NCBI GenBank assembly: GCA_910585765.1
Contig: CAJUES010000001.1
Coordinates: forward strand, 62,001-126,000
DNA: 64,000 nucleotides
Reading direction: 5' to 3'
From: an uncultured Lachnospiraceae bacterium
GTDB taxonomy: Bacteria > Bacillota > Clostridia > Lachnospirales > Lachnospiraceae
Shown: in pieces, positions 1-9,524 of the stretch
How the letters are laid out: every line of letters starts with the position of its first letter
Position numbering within the stretch: the first letter of the stretch is position 1
Program-made: the position numbers and the translations under genes
Notes under the pieces: generated by a model
What the model was told of the DNA's origin: nothing
Database searches by the model: none
Seen by the model: the letters and a program-made list of their open reading frames with translations, nothing else

Positions 1-31
1 AATAAAACAATGAAATCAAAGTGAAAATTTC

Positions 32-60
32 TTGAATCGCGCGGGATTTTCCTATATACT
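32..60 (+). promoter_or_regulatory. Probable sigma-A promoter for tex
   Basis: A TTGAAT -35 box (32-37) and a TATACT -10 box (55-60) are separated by 17 bases. They lie about 57 bases before the tex start codon. The match is good but judged by eye only. Confidence 0.5.
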
Positions 61-116
61 TTATAATTGAACGCGCATATATTTTTACAATATGATTAAA
101 GAGGTAAAGTTGAGCT

Positions 117-2486
117 ATGGATATCATTTTAAAGCTAAAAGAAGAACTGAATGTAGAAAAATGGCAGGTCGAGGCTGCCGTCAAACTGATAGATGAGGGA
201 AATACGATCCCGTTCATCTCCAGATACCGCAAGGAGGTCACGGGGTCGCTCAACGACGAGGTGCTGCGAAACCTCAACGAGAGACTCGGATATCTCCGAA
301 ATCTGGAGGAGAAGAAGGAGCAGGTGCTTGGCAGCATCGAGGAGCAGGGCAAGCTCACGGAGGAGTTGCGGGCGAAGATCCTGGCGGCGGAGACGATCGT
401 GGCTGTCGACGACCTGTATCTCCCGTACAGACCCAAGAGAAAGACGCGCGCCAGCATTGCGAAGGAGAAGGGACTGGAGGGGCTGGCGGACATCATCCTG
501 GCACAGGAGACGACGCAGCCGCTGACGGCGGAGGCGGAGCCCTATGTAGACGAGGAGAAGGGCGTAGCCAATGTAAAGGAAGCGCTGCAGGGCGCGATGG
601 ATATCATCGCGGAGATGATATCGGACGAGGCTGATCACAGGACATACATCCGTCAGGCGACCTTCGAGGAGGGGAAGATCACAAGCACGGCAAAGGACGC
701 AAAGGCGCAGAGCGTGTACGAGATGTACTACGATTTTGAGGAGCCTGTCAACAAGGTGGCAGGGCACAGGGTCCTCGCGCTGAACAGGGGGGAGAATGAG
801 AAGATCCTCACAGTAAAGATCGAGGCGCCCACCGAGCGCATCATCCGCTTTCTGGAGAAGAAGCTCATCACAAAGGATAACGCGAATACGACGCCGGCGC
901 TGCAGGAGACCATCGCGGACAGCTACAGCAGGCTGATCGCGCCCGCGATCGAGCGCGATATCAGAAACGAGCTGACGGAGAAGGCGGAGGACGGGGCGAT
1001 CTCGGTGTTTGGCAAGAACCTGGAGCAGCTCCTCATGCAGCCTCCTATTGCCGGGAAGGTAGTGCTTGGCTGGGATCCCGCATTTCGGACAGGCTGCAAG
1101 CTTGCCGTGGTGGACGCGACGGGAAAGGTGCTCGACACCAAAGTCATCTATCCGACAGCGCCCCAGAACAAGGTCGAGGAGGCAAAAAAGGAGTTAAAGA
1201 GGCTGATCGGCAAGTACGATGTGAGCCTGATCTCCGTGGGCAACGGCACGGCTTCGCGCGAGTCCGAGCAGGTCATCGTGGAGCTGATCAAAGAACTCGA
1301 CACGCCGGTACAGTATGTCATCGTCAACGAAGCGGGCGCTTCCGTCTACTCGGCGAGCAAGCTCGCTACGGAGGAATTTCCGAATTTTGATGTGGGACAG
1401 CGGAGCGCGGCATCCATCGCAAGGCGCCTGCAGGACCCGCTGGCAGAGCTTGTGAAGATCGATCCGAAATCCATCGGTGTGGGGCAGTACCAGCACGACA
1501 TGAACCAGAAGAAACTCAGCGAGGCGCTCAACGGCGTCGTGGAGGATTCCGTGAACAAGGTCGGCGTGGATCTGAACACGGCGTCGGCATCGCTGCTTGA
1601 GTACATCTCAGGCATCAACAAGACCATCGCCAAAAATATAGTGGACTACAGGGAGACCAACGGGCGCTTCCGCAACAGAAAGCAGCTTTTGAAGGTGGCG
1701 AAGCTCGGACCGAAGGCGTACGAGCAGTGTGCGGGCTTCATGCGCATTCTCGACGGCGACAATCCGCTCGATGCCACAAGCGTGCATCCGGAGTCCTATG
1801 ACGCGGCGATGAAGCTTCTGGACAAGCTTGGCATTTCCATGGACGATCTGAAAGAGATCCAGAGGAAAGCCGCATCTGCAAAGACCGTGAAGGCGGAAAA
1901 GCAGGAGAGTGCAAAGAACCGCAAAAACAGCAAAAAGCAGAATATCGTCATCAAGAACACCAGCACTGCCATGGGAAAAGCGCTCGCGGCAGCCATGGGC
2001 GGCGTGACACTCGATGCGCAGCAGTCCCAAAATACAAAGGCGGAGCCCTCTGTGCCGCAGGCAGCGGCGGGCGGGCTGGAGAAGCGCGTCAGGGACAAGA
2101 AGAAGATGGCAGAGGAGCTCGGGATCGGAGAGATCACGCTGACCGATATCCTAAAGGAGCTCGAGAAGCCTGCGCGCGACCCGCGCGAGAACATGCCAAA
2201 GCCGATCCTCAGAAGCGATGTCCTCGAGATGAAAGACTTAAAACCGGGGATGCTCCTGAAAGGAACGGTGCGGAACGTGATCGACTTCGGCGTGTTCGTG
2301 GACATCGGCGTCCATCAGGACGGACTGGTGCACATATCCCAGATCACCAACAGATTCATCAAGCATCCGCTCGAGGCAGTCAGCGTCGGCGATATCGTGG
2401 ATGTCAAGGTGCTCGATGTCGATCTGGCAAAGAAGAGGATCTCGCTGACGATGCGGCTGGATCAGGACGATAAAAAGAATATGTAA
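117..2486 (+). CDS. tex: Tex family RNA-binding protein (S1 domain)
   Basis: This 789-residue protein is a Tex homologue, a cytoplasmic nucleic-acid-binding factor thought to act with the transcription machinery. The N-terminal helical part, the YqgF/RNase-H-like core (around residues 320-450), the helix-hairpin-helix segment (around 490-560, with GRFRNRKQLLKV) and a C-terminal S1 domain (around 705-780, with GMLLKGTVRNVIDFGVF) appear in the family order. An AAAGAGG-type ribosome binding site precedes the ATG. It is slightly longer than typical Tex proteins because a Lys/Ala/Gln-rich, low-complexity linker of about 70 residues (about 580-660) separates the HhH part from the S1 domain. It is monocistronic, with its own promoter and a terminator directly behind it. 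Confidence 0.95.
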   Translation: MDIILKLKEELNVEKWQVEAAVKLIDEGNTIPFISRYRKEVTGSLNDEVLRNLNERLGYLRNLEEKKEQVLGSIEEQGKLTEELRAKILAAETIVAVDDLYLPYRPKRKTRASIAKEKGLEGLADIILAQETTQPLTAEAEPYVDEEKGVANVKEALQGAMDIIAEMISDEADHRTYIRQATFEEGKITSTAKDAKAQSVYEMYYDFEEPVNKVAGHRVLALNRGENEKILTVKIEAPTERIIRFLEKKLITKDNANTTPALQETIADSYSRLIAPAIERDIRNELTEKAEDGAISVFGKNLEQLLMQPPIAGKVVLGWDPAFRTGCKLAVVDATGKVLDTKVIYPTAPQNKVEEAKKELKRLIGKYDVSLISVGNGTASRESEQVIVELIKELDTPVQYVIVNEAGASVYSASKLATEEFPNFDVGQRSAASIARRLQDPLAELVKIDPKSIGVGQYQHDMNQKKLSEALNGVVEDSVNKVGVDLNTASASLLEYISGINKTIAKNIVDYRETNGRFRNRKQLLKVAKLGPKAYEQCAGFMRILDGDNPLDATSVHPESYDAAMKLLDKLGISMDDLKEIQRKAASAKTVKAEKQESAKNRKNSKKQNIVIKNTSTAMGKALAAAMGGVTLDAQQSQNTKAEPSVPQAAAGGLEKRVRDKKKMAEELGIGEITLTDILKELEKPARDPRENMPKPILRSDVLEMKDLKPGMLLKGTVRNVIDFGVFVDIGVHQDGLVHISQITNRFIKHPLEAVSVGDIVDVKVLDVDLAKKRISLTMRLDQDDKKNM

Positions 2487-2492
2487 ACACAA

Positions 2493-2534
2493 AAGTCCAC
2501 TGTCAGCATCACTGCAATAGCTGACAGTGGACTT
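2493..2534. terminator. Bidirectional intrinsic terminator between convergent genes
   Basis: A perfect 15-bp stem (2493-2507 with 2520-2534) encloses a 12-base loop. It lies between the convergent tex and GH13 genes. Short A/T runs flank both sides, so it can serve both strands. Confidence 0.85.
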
Positions 2535-2595
2535 ATTGTATCTGGAACAATGTGTCAGATGTGCATCCGCAGGAACAGAAGGTTTGGGATGGGCT

Positions 2596-4269
2596 CTACA
2601 GCAGTTCCAGCACCACCGTCTGGTATCGCTTTAGGTGGATGATGCCGCTATTTATGACAATCGTGTCATAATTTGACAGCAGGGTGCTCTTGACAGTGCC
2701 CGGCAGTGTGAGGGCGGCTTCGTCTGGCTTGGCGTTGTTGATGACGGCGACGCTCCTGCTGTCATAGCTGCGCCTGTACGCGATCACACCCGGCTCGTCC
2801 TCGTAAAGCGGATCGAACGAGCCATAGATAAACAATTCCTGAAAGTCCCCGGATTTTCTGAGCGCGATCATCTTTTTGTAGAATGCGTACAGGGAATTCG
2901 GGTCTTTTTTCTGAGTCTCGTAATTGATCTCACGGTAGTTGGGATTGACAGCAAACCATGGTTCGACAGTCGAAAATCCGGCGTTTGGCGCACTGTTCCA
3001 CTGCATGGGGGTGCGCGAGTGTTCCCGGGATTCGCGGTTGATCTGGTCGAACGATTCCTCGGCGGTCATTCCGTTTCTGATCTGTTCTTCGTACAGCACG
3101 AAGGTGGTCGGATCCCGGAACTCGTCGAGCCGTTCTTTTCGAAAGTCCCTCATGCCGATGGCCTGTCCCTGGTAGAGGAACACGATGCCTGGCAGGAAAA
3201 AGTTGATGCCTGCCACCAGCGAGCTGCTGTAAAAGTCGATCTCGTTTTCTGGAATAAAGCGCTCCACGGTGCGGGAGAGATCGTGGTTTTCCAGATAGTT
3301 GCAGAGCAGTCCCCGTCCGTTGACCATCGCCTGTTTCTCGAACAGAAGTTTTTTGATCTCGTCCATCATTGCGACAGGCTGATCCTTCCACTTTGCGGAG
3401 TTGACGTGGAAGATGGAGTGGCAGAAGTCGAAGATGGTCGAGAAATAACCGTTTTCTCCGATGTATTTTTCGAGAGTCTCAGGCGGGAGCCCCTCGTCGA
3501 CCTCGCCGATCGTCATGGCGTCGTGGCGCTGGAAGGTGTTTTCTTTGAGCTCGTTCAAAAAGACACCGATCCCCTCCGCGTTGGTAAAGAAGGCAAAGCC
3601 GTCTGCAAGACCGTCCGCGCCGTCCACGGGAAGGTCCGGGGCGGAAAAGTCTTTTTTCAGATGGCTGATGGCGTCGACGCGGAAACCGCGGACACCCAGG
3701 TCGAGCCATCGGTTCACCATCTCATATATTTCCTGGCGCAGGGCGGGATTTTCCCAGTTCAAGTCCGGCTGCCACTTGGTGAAGAGGTGGAGGTAGTAGC
3801 GGTTGGTGTCACCGATGCGCTCCCACGCGCTGCCGCCAAAGATCGAGCGCCAGTTGTTGGGGGCACCTTTGTCCGTTCCCTCCCGGATGATATAATATTT
3901 CCCGTACTTCCCGTCGGGATCCTCCAACGCCCGCTGAAACCAGGGATGTTCGGATGATGTATGGTTTACGACCAGATCCATCAGGATCCGGATGCCGCGC
4001 CTGTCGGCTTCCCGGATCAGCTCGATCAGATCGCCTTTATTTCCAAACATGGGATCGATCTCCTCGTAGTCCGAGATGTCGTAGCCGTGATCCTTCATGG
4101 GCGACTTGTTGACAGGGCAGAGCCAGATGACATTGATGCCCAGGTCGACGAGATCGTCGAGGTGCGCGGTGACGCCTTTCAGATCGCCGATGCCGTCCCC
4201 GTTCGTGTCCTGAAAGCTTTTGGGATAGATTTGGTATCCAATAGTGTTGTGCCACCAGTTCTTTAACAT
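2596..4269 (-). CDS. GH13 alpha-glucosidase (oligo-1,6-glucosidase-like)
   Basis: This 557-residue cytoplasmic enzyme of the GH13 subfamily-31 type hydrolyses non-reducing alpha-glucosidic ends of short oligosaccharides. All four GH13 conserved regions are visible: DLVVNHTS near residue 98, GFRVDA with the nucleophile Asp199, TIGEVDE with the acid/base Glu256, and LENHD with Asp330. The N-terminal KSFQDTNGDGIGDLKG calcium-site segment is also typical. There is no signal peptide. The residue after the nucleophile is Ala; in this family Val there is associated with alpha-1,6 and Ala/Thr with alpha-1,4 preference, so an alpha-1,4 glucosidase is a reasonable inference. A GGAGG site precedes the ATG. 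It is the last gene of a minus-strand group with the YesM/YesN pair 28 bases upstream. Confidence 0.92.
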   Translation of the reverse strand: MLKNWWHNTIGYQIYPKSFQDTNGDGIGDLKGVTAHLDDLVDLGINVIWLCPVNKSPMKDHGYDISDYEEIDPMFGNKGDLIELIREADRRGIRILMDLVVNHTSSEHPWFQRALEDPDGKYGKYYIIREGTDKGAPNNWRSIFGGSAWERIGDTNRYYLHLFTKWQPDLNWENPALRQEIYEMVNRWLDLGVRGFRVDAISHLKKDFSAPDLPVDGADGLADGFAFFTNAEGIGVFLNELKENTFQRHDAMTIGEVDEGLPPETLEKYIGENGYFSTIFDFCHSIFHVNSAKWKDQPVAMMDEIKKLLFEKQAMVNGRGLLCNYLENHDLSRTVERFIPENEIDFYSSSLVAGINFFLPGIVFLYQGQAIGMRDFRKERLDEFRDPTTFVLYEEQIRNGMTAEESFDQINRESREHSRTPMQWNSAPNAGFSTVEPWFAVNPNYREINYETQKKDPNSLYAFYKKMIALRKSGDFQELFIYGSFDPLYEDEPGVIAYRRSYDSRSVAVINNAKPDEAALTLPGTVKSTLLSNYDTIVINSGIIHLKRYQTVVLELL

Positions 4270-4297
4270 GTTGTGTTCCTCCTTAATCTGGTTTTGG

Positions 4298-5998
4298 TTA
4301 TTTCTGTGATACGCTGTGTGGATTCCGTGTGGGAATCGAGAATGTGATCATTGTGCTCTGGTTCAGGATGCTGTTGATCTTTAGACCATACTCCTTTCCG
4401 TAGGTGAGCTGCAGGCGCTCGTGGACGTTTTTGAGCCCGTATCCCTGAGACTGGGTCTGCGTCAGCAGCGGGAGTTTCTCCGGCGGGATGCCAAGGCCGT
4501 TGTCCATGATGGTGAAGTGGACGAGGTCATTGACCTGTGTGACGGTGAGGAAGAGTGCGCCCCGCCTGTTCTGGTTGGGCAGGATTCCGTGCATGATCGC
4601 GTTTTCTACCAGGGGCTGGAGCAGCAGGTTTGGCAGTTCGAGCTCCGGGAGCGGGTCGTCGAGCTGATAAACGGCATCAAATAGATTATCGTTCAAAATC
4701 AGCTGGATTTCAATATAGGACCGCACATTTTTTATCTCGTCGGAGAGGAGGGTTTCCGCCCGTCCTTTGTTCAGGGTCGTCCGGTAAAAGGTGGACAGGA
4801 GCTGTGCCATCTGGCTGATCTCTGTCTGGCTGTTGAGGAGCGCCTTGCTGTTGATGGCGGAGAGACAATTGTACAGAAAGTGCGGGTTGATCTGCGCCTG
4901 CAGCGCCATCAGCTGCGTTTCTTTCAAGGTGATCTTGTTCTTGTAGTCCTCCACCACCAGGCGGTCAAGCTCGCGGATCATGTGCTGGAAGCTGTTGGTG
5001 AGCTCGCCGATCTCATCGGGGCAGTCATCGTGGATCTGTACCGTCAGATCCCCCTCCTGGACGCGGTGCATGGCGTCGAGCAGCAGATTTACCTTCTGCG
5101 TGAAGAAGCTGGACAGCAGGCCGCTGACCGCATAGATCAGGGCGAAGCACAGCAGCAGGATGGCGAATATTGTGACAGCCATCTTGTTTGCGGGGGCTGA
5201 CACGAGGCGGGAAGGTTTCTCCAGCGTGATGATCCAGTCGTTTTTGAGCGGGCTGCTGACTTCGGCAGTCCAGTCTTCCCCGGGGGAGGTCTGCCCTTCT
5301 ATGGCAGCGTCCGTGTAGTCATAAAAGATCTCCCGCGTATCTGCGATCCGCAGATGGCAATCGTTGGACAGGTCCGTCAGCACGTTGAAGAATTTTTCGG
5401 GTTTCAGCCGGATGCAGAGACAGTGCTGTGAGAAAGAGGTCACAAACTTGATGTACGGTGCCGGAACTCTCTGGATCAGGCACAGATAGCCGTCCTGGTC
5501 CAGGTGCCAGACGGGGGCGGCAGTGTCCTTGAGGGAGTCGTACCAGCGCTCGGACTCCAGGTCGGAGAGCGGGCGGAGCTGCGGTCCGTGAAACAGGTCG
5601 GTCCTGTCCACATACAGGGTGATCCGGGCGATCTCAGGGTGCTGTATATAGATGTTTTCGAGCAGGACATCATAGTCGTAGTGCAGCATCTCGAATTTTT
5701 CGATGATGCCCAGATTCTCCACAGAGGAGACGTTGACAATCGTTTCGGACAGAGCAAGGTAGGTCACAAGATTCTCATAGAGCTGGATCTGGTAGTCCAG
5801 GGAGTTGTAGGCTGTGTCGATGGCGGAGGAGAGCGCATCCCGCTCCTTGTCCAGCAGAAAGCCGTGCGTCTGGCGGTAGCAGAAGATACCCAGCGTGATC
5901 AGAGGAATGACGCCGGCCAGAATGCAGGTCAGTATCAGTTTGTTTCTGTATTTCAAGTTCAGATAAATGTCGAGAGCACGGTTTGGCAAGCATTTCAT
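4298..5998 (-). CDS. YesM-type sensor histidine kinase
   Basis: This 566-residue membrane kinase has a transmembrane helix near residues 20-42, an extracellular sensor region, a second helix near 265-290, a HAMP segment, a His_kinase domain with the phospho-acceptor motif QINPHFLYN (near 370), and a C-terminal ATPase domain (NAIMHGI, DNGLGIP). These are the marks of the YesM/LytS-like family that senses extracellular sugars. Its ATG overlaps the stop of the response regulator gene upstream (shared ATGA), so the two are translationally coupled. It is expected to control the divergent importer and glycosidases starting at 7728. Because the partner regulator is frameshifted, this system may not signal in this strain. 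Confidence 0.92.
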   Translation of the reverse strand: MKCLPNRALDIYLNLKYRNKLILTCILAGVIPLITLGIFCYRQTHGFLLDKERDALSSAIDTAYNSLDYQIQLYENLVTYLALSETIVNVSSVENLGIIEKFEMLHYDYDVLLENIYIQHPEIARITLYVDRTDLFHGPQLRPLSDLESERWYDSLKDTAAPVWHLDQDGYLCLIQRVPAPYIKFVTSFSQHCLCIRLKPEKFFNVLTDLSNDCHLRIADTREIFYDYTDAAIEGQTSPGEDWTAEVSSPLKNDWIITLEKPSRLVSAPANKMAVTIFAILLLCFALIYAVSGLLSSFFTQKVNLLLDAMHRVQEGDLTVQIHDDCPDEIGELTNSFQHMIRELDRLVVEDYKNKITLKETQLMALQAQINPHFLYNCLSAINSKALLNSQTEISQMAQLLSTFYRTTLNKGRAETLLSDEIKNVRSYIEIQLILNDNLFDAVYQLDDPLPELELPNLLLQPLVENAIMHGILPNQNRRGALFLTVTQVNDLVHFTIMDNGLGIPPEKLPLLTQTQSQGYGLKNVHERLQLTYGKEYGLKINSILNQSTMITFSIPTRNPHSVSQK

Positions 5999-7502
5999 AG
6001 GGATTCCTCCTGTCGGTATTTTTCCGGCGATCTGCCAAAGTACTCCCGGAAGCTCTGGCAGAAGTATGAGTAGTTGGCGTAGCCGACGCTGGTTCCGATG
6101 TCGATCACCTTGCGGCTGGTGGTGCGCAGCAGTTCGCTCGCCTGCTCCATGCGCACCTGACGGATATACTGTGAGAGACTTTTCCCGGTGCTTTTTTTGA
6201 AGAGCCTGCTCAGGTAATCCGGTGTCAGATAAACGAGTGAGGCGAGCATTTCCACGGAGAGGTCCCGGCTGTAATTCTGGTTGATATAGTTCTGCGTCGA
6301 GACGATCTCGCGCCGGATATCGAGCGCGGAGGCAGCACCGTAATTTTGCACGATCTTATCGGCGAGGGACTGGATCGTGCGGATGATTTCCAGAATATCC
6401 TGTTGGATGTACAGCTCCGTGATCAGGGTGTCGAGTGATTTTTCGGTGTTGTCCGGCAAAAAGGGGTACAGCGTGGTGATCAGGTTGGAAAACACGAATT
6501 TCACAAAAATCTGGGACTGTTTTGCGGGCTGGCGGTATTTCTGAAAGAGCAGGTCCAGATTCTGTGTCAGTCCGGCGCTGTCCTTGTCGCAGAGGCAGCG
6601 CCTGATCATGGACAGGATGGCGTTATCGTCCAGCTCGTCCTGGGATCTTCTGGGGAGACCTGCCAGCTCGTAGGAGAGGACGTGGGTCTCAGGATTCCAG
6701 AAGCGCTGTTCCATCTGCTGTTCCGCGAATGTATAGGCGTCCTGCAGATTGGAATATCCGTGGACTGGATGGCTGATGGAGAGATAGCAGTCCGTCCGAA
6801 AGCTCTCCTTGATATAAGTGTGCAGATCACAGCCGAAACTGTGCGCACTCTCGGTCTCTCTGCGCAGAAACAGCACGGACTGTGTGGAGGAGAGGTTCAA
6901 GGTCTCCATATCCAGCTGCATCTCGCACCGGAGTTTCTCGTAAAATACGGCGTAGTTTTTTCGAGAAAGTGCAAAGGGAAGTCCAGCAGTACCACCTGGC
7001 GAAACTCGTTGAGCAGGCGGATGATCTCCGGGGATACCCCGGCGGGAAGTGTGCCGTTGATACATCCGTGCAGTGCGTACTGTACCATGTAGGACTGCTG
7101 TGTGTCCTGCAAAAGTCTCAGATCCTGCTCCTCGTTGAGCAGGTGGATCACATCTGTGATGGTGGCCTCGAGTTCCTTTGGCACGACAGGCTTTAAGATG
7201 TAGCTTACCGCTCCGAGTGTCATGGCAGTGCGCGCGTACTCGAACTCCGCATAGCTGCTGAAAATGATCGTCTTGATGCCCGGGAGCAGCTCCGCAGCCC
7301 GTTTTGCGAGGTCAAGTCCGGAGGAGGCCGGCATGCGGATATCCGTGAACAGAATATCGGCCGGCCAGGTTTTTAACAGTTCCAGGGCTGTGGAAGCGCT
7401 CTCTGCCTCCCTTAATTCCAGTGGAAGATCTGCGGACTGGATCAGATAGCGGATGCATTCCCGCTCGGTGCTCTCGTCGTCCACAATAAGCATTTTGAAC
7501 AT
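5995..7502 (-). pseudogene. YesN-type AraC response regulator, frameshifted
   Basis: Two overlapping frames together make one YesN-like regulator. The 5' part (6897-7502) encodes the receiver domain (MLIVDDES, phospho-Asp in FTDIRMP, conserved LKPV). The 3' part (to 5995) encodes the middle region and the AraC DNA-binding domain (YINQNYSRDLSVEMLASLV, GYANYSYFCQSFREYFGRSP). The frames join at a run of six A on the coding strand (complement of 6956-6961). Seven A, or a -1 slip on that run, would restore one protein of about 500 residues. Candidate causes are a real loss of function, phase variation at the homopolymer, ribosomal slippage, or a sequencing error. The stop overlaps the kinase start. 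The 225-base gap to 7728 must hold both divergent promoters, but I could not assign boxes. Confidence 0.85.
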
Positions 7503-7727
7503 ATCTTGCTCCTTTATCTGTGAAAAAGTATTCAGGTTTTATAAAAACATATCACTATTTTGCATATTTTGGAACAACTTATATAAAGAAAACAGAAATT
7601 TGATATATTTTTCGGAAATTTTATATTTTCGTGAAAATCATTTTTTGATATCGTAAAATTAACACAATGCATGCATGTTTGTTGCGATATAAATCATTAC
7701 AGAATCACAAAATTGGAGGTATAAACG

Positions 7728-9437
7728 ATGAAAAAGAAAACTCTCAGCCTGTTGCTGGCAGCCGCGATGGTCATGGGGTGCATGACAGGATGCGGCGGTG
7801 CGGAGGAAGACTTCACGGCAAATATGAGTGACGACGAAAAGGCGGCGTGGGAGGCGGCGGCCAATGATCCCTACGGGAAATATCCCGAGCTCGTGACCTA
7901 CACGACAGGTTATGTCCTGACCTCGCAGGGAGCAGACACCCTGTCGGGAACAGCCTACGAGCAGGATACGCCGACGGACAACGCTTACACGCGGTATGTG
8001 AAGAATCTGATCAATGTGCAGAACGAAAATACATTTGAGGCGCAGGCAGGTGACGACTACGACCAGAAGGTCTCCCTTGCGATCGCGGCGCAGGATATTC
8101 CGGACATCATGCATGTCGCGGACTACTCGACGCTCGTGGAGCTGGTTGAAAACGACATGATCGCCGATCTGACGGATATTTACAACAATCTGGCGTGCGA
8201 TACGGTGAAGTCTTCCTATGAGAGCTACGGGGCGAACAACCCGCTGGATGCGGCAACCTTCGACGGCAAGATCATGGCGATCCCCAAGACACAGCTGAGC
8301 GACGGCCAGGATTTCCTGTGGCTGCGCAAGGACTGGCTGGACAATCTTGGTCTGGAAGAGCCCTCCACAATGGATGAGGTCGCAGACATTCTCAGGGCGT
8401 TCATCAATGACGATCCCGACGGCAACGGGCAGGCGGACACGGTAGGGCTTGCAGTGCTGCCGACAGTGTACGGCGGATATCCGAACAATCATTTTGGCAT
8501 CGACAATTTCTTTACGGCGTTTGACGCGTATCCGGAGATCTGGATCAAGGACAGCGAGGGCAAGGCAGTGTACGGTTCCGTACAGCCTGAGATGAAGGAT
8601 GCCCTGCAGCTTCTGTCCGACTGGTATGCGGAGGGGCTGCTCGACAAGGAATTCACGACGCGCACCACGGACGATATTGTGGCGCTCATATCCGGCGGAC
8701 AGTGCGGTGCGTATGTCGGCCCGTGGTGGTCGCCGTTCAACCCGGCACAGACAGCTTCCTATGCGAATAAGGATGCAGAGTGGGTGAACGTCAGTGCGCC
8801 GGTAGGCTCCGACAATAAGATCAATGGCATCAACACAAAACCTTATGCGGGCTTTGTCGTGGTGCGCAAGGGCTATGAGCACCCTGAGATTGCGATGAAG
8901 ATCGTCAATATCAACTCGGAGTACGCCAAGAAGGATACCTCGGATGCTGCCAAGGAGATCATAGAGAATCAGACCATCGCGTACTTTAACTGGCCGCTGT
9001 ACTGCCAGGTGCAGCCCGGAAACAACGCGGAGATCATGACTGCCAATGTGAAGGCGGTCCTGGACGGCAGTGCGGATGTCTCCACGCTGGACACGGAGGA
9101 GCTCGGCTACTATGAGTCGGCAGTCCGGTATCAGGAGGCAGTGGACGCAGGACAGAAGGCTGAGTCCGCGGACTATTCCCAGTATATGTCCCGTCTGGTG
9201 GCGATCAACAAGTTCAGCGAGGAGCCGGCAAACTTTATGACGCCCGCGTACTTTGAGACGTCGGAGAGCATGAAGACAAAGTGGGCATCCCTCGAGAAGC
9301 TGGAGCAGCAGACGATATTGAAGATCATCGTGGGAGAGGCAGACATGTCCGCTTTCGACGAGTTTGTGGATAACTGGACATCTGCGGGCGGTCAGACGAT
9401 CACGGAAGAGATCAACGAGGAGCTCTCCGCGAAATAG
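7728..9437 (+). CDS. Sugar ABC transporter binding lipoprotein (LplA-like)
   Basis: This 569-residue extracellular solute-binding protein starts with a signal peptide ending in a lipobox (MTGC, Cys near residue 22), so it is tethered to the outer face of the membrane. The rest has the two-lobe layout of large oligosaccharide-binding proteins that work with LplB/LplC-type permeases, including a motif like DIPDIMHV in the first lobe. A GGAGG site precedes the ATG. It opens the plus-strand group of two permeases and two alpha-galactosidase-type enzymes, so alpha-galactosides (raffinose-like sugars or galactomannan fragments) are the likely ligands. That is inferred from context, not from binding residues. 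It is oriented away from the YesM/YesN pair, the usual arrangement for genes under that pair. Confidence 0.93.
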   Translation: MKKKTLSLLLAAAMVMGCMTGCGGAEEDFTANMSDDEKAAWEAAANDPYGKYPELVTYTTGYVLTSQGADTLSGTAYEQDTPTDNAYTRYVKNLINVQNENTFEAQAGDDYDQKVSLAIAAQDIPDIMHVADYSTLVELVENDMIADLTDIYNNLACDTVKSSYESYGANNPLDAATFDGKIMAIPKTQLSDGQDFLWLRKDWLDNLGLEEPSTMDEVADILRAFINDDPDGNGQADTVGLAVLPTVYGGYPNNHFGIDNFFTAFDAYPEIWIKDSEGKAVYGSVQPEMKDALQLLSDWYAEGLLDKEFTTRTTDDIVALISGGQCGAYVGPWWSPFNPAQTASYANKDAEWVNVSAPVGSDNKINGINTKPYAGFVVVRKGYEHPEIAMKIVNINSEYAKKDTSDAAKEIIENQTIAYFNWPLYCQVQPGNNAEIMTANVKAVLDGSADVSTLDTEELGYYESAVRYQEAVDAGQKAESADYSQYMSRLVAINKFSEEPANFMTPAYFETSESMKTKWASLEKLEQQTILKIIVGEADMSAFDEFVDNWTSAGGQTITEEINEELSAK

Positions 9438-9524
9438 TCTGATCGGTCTTTAGGACAATGATATTCAGGATATGAGATTGTTTACAGAAAGATTTGAATA
9501 GAAAATGGAAATGGAGGGGGTTCT

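Noticed and set aside
7659..8882. 407-codon minus-strand open frame over the binding-protein gene
   Set aside because: Antisense shadow of a lipoprotein with clear signal peptide and lipobox; composition is untypical for a protein.
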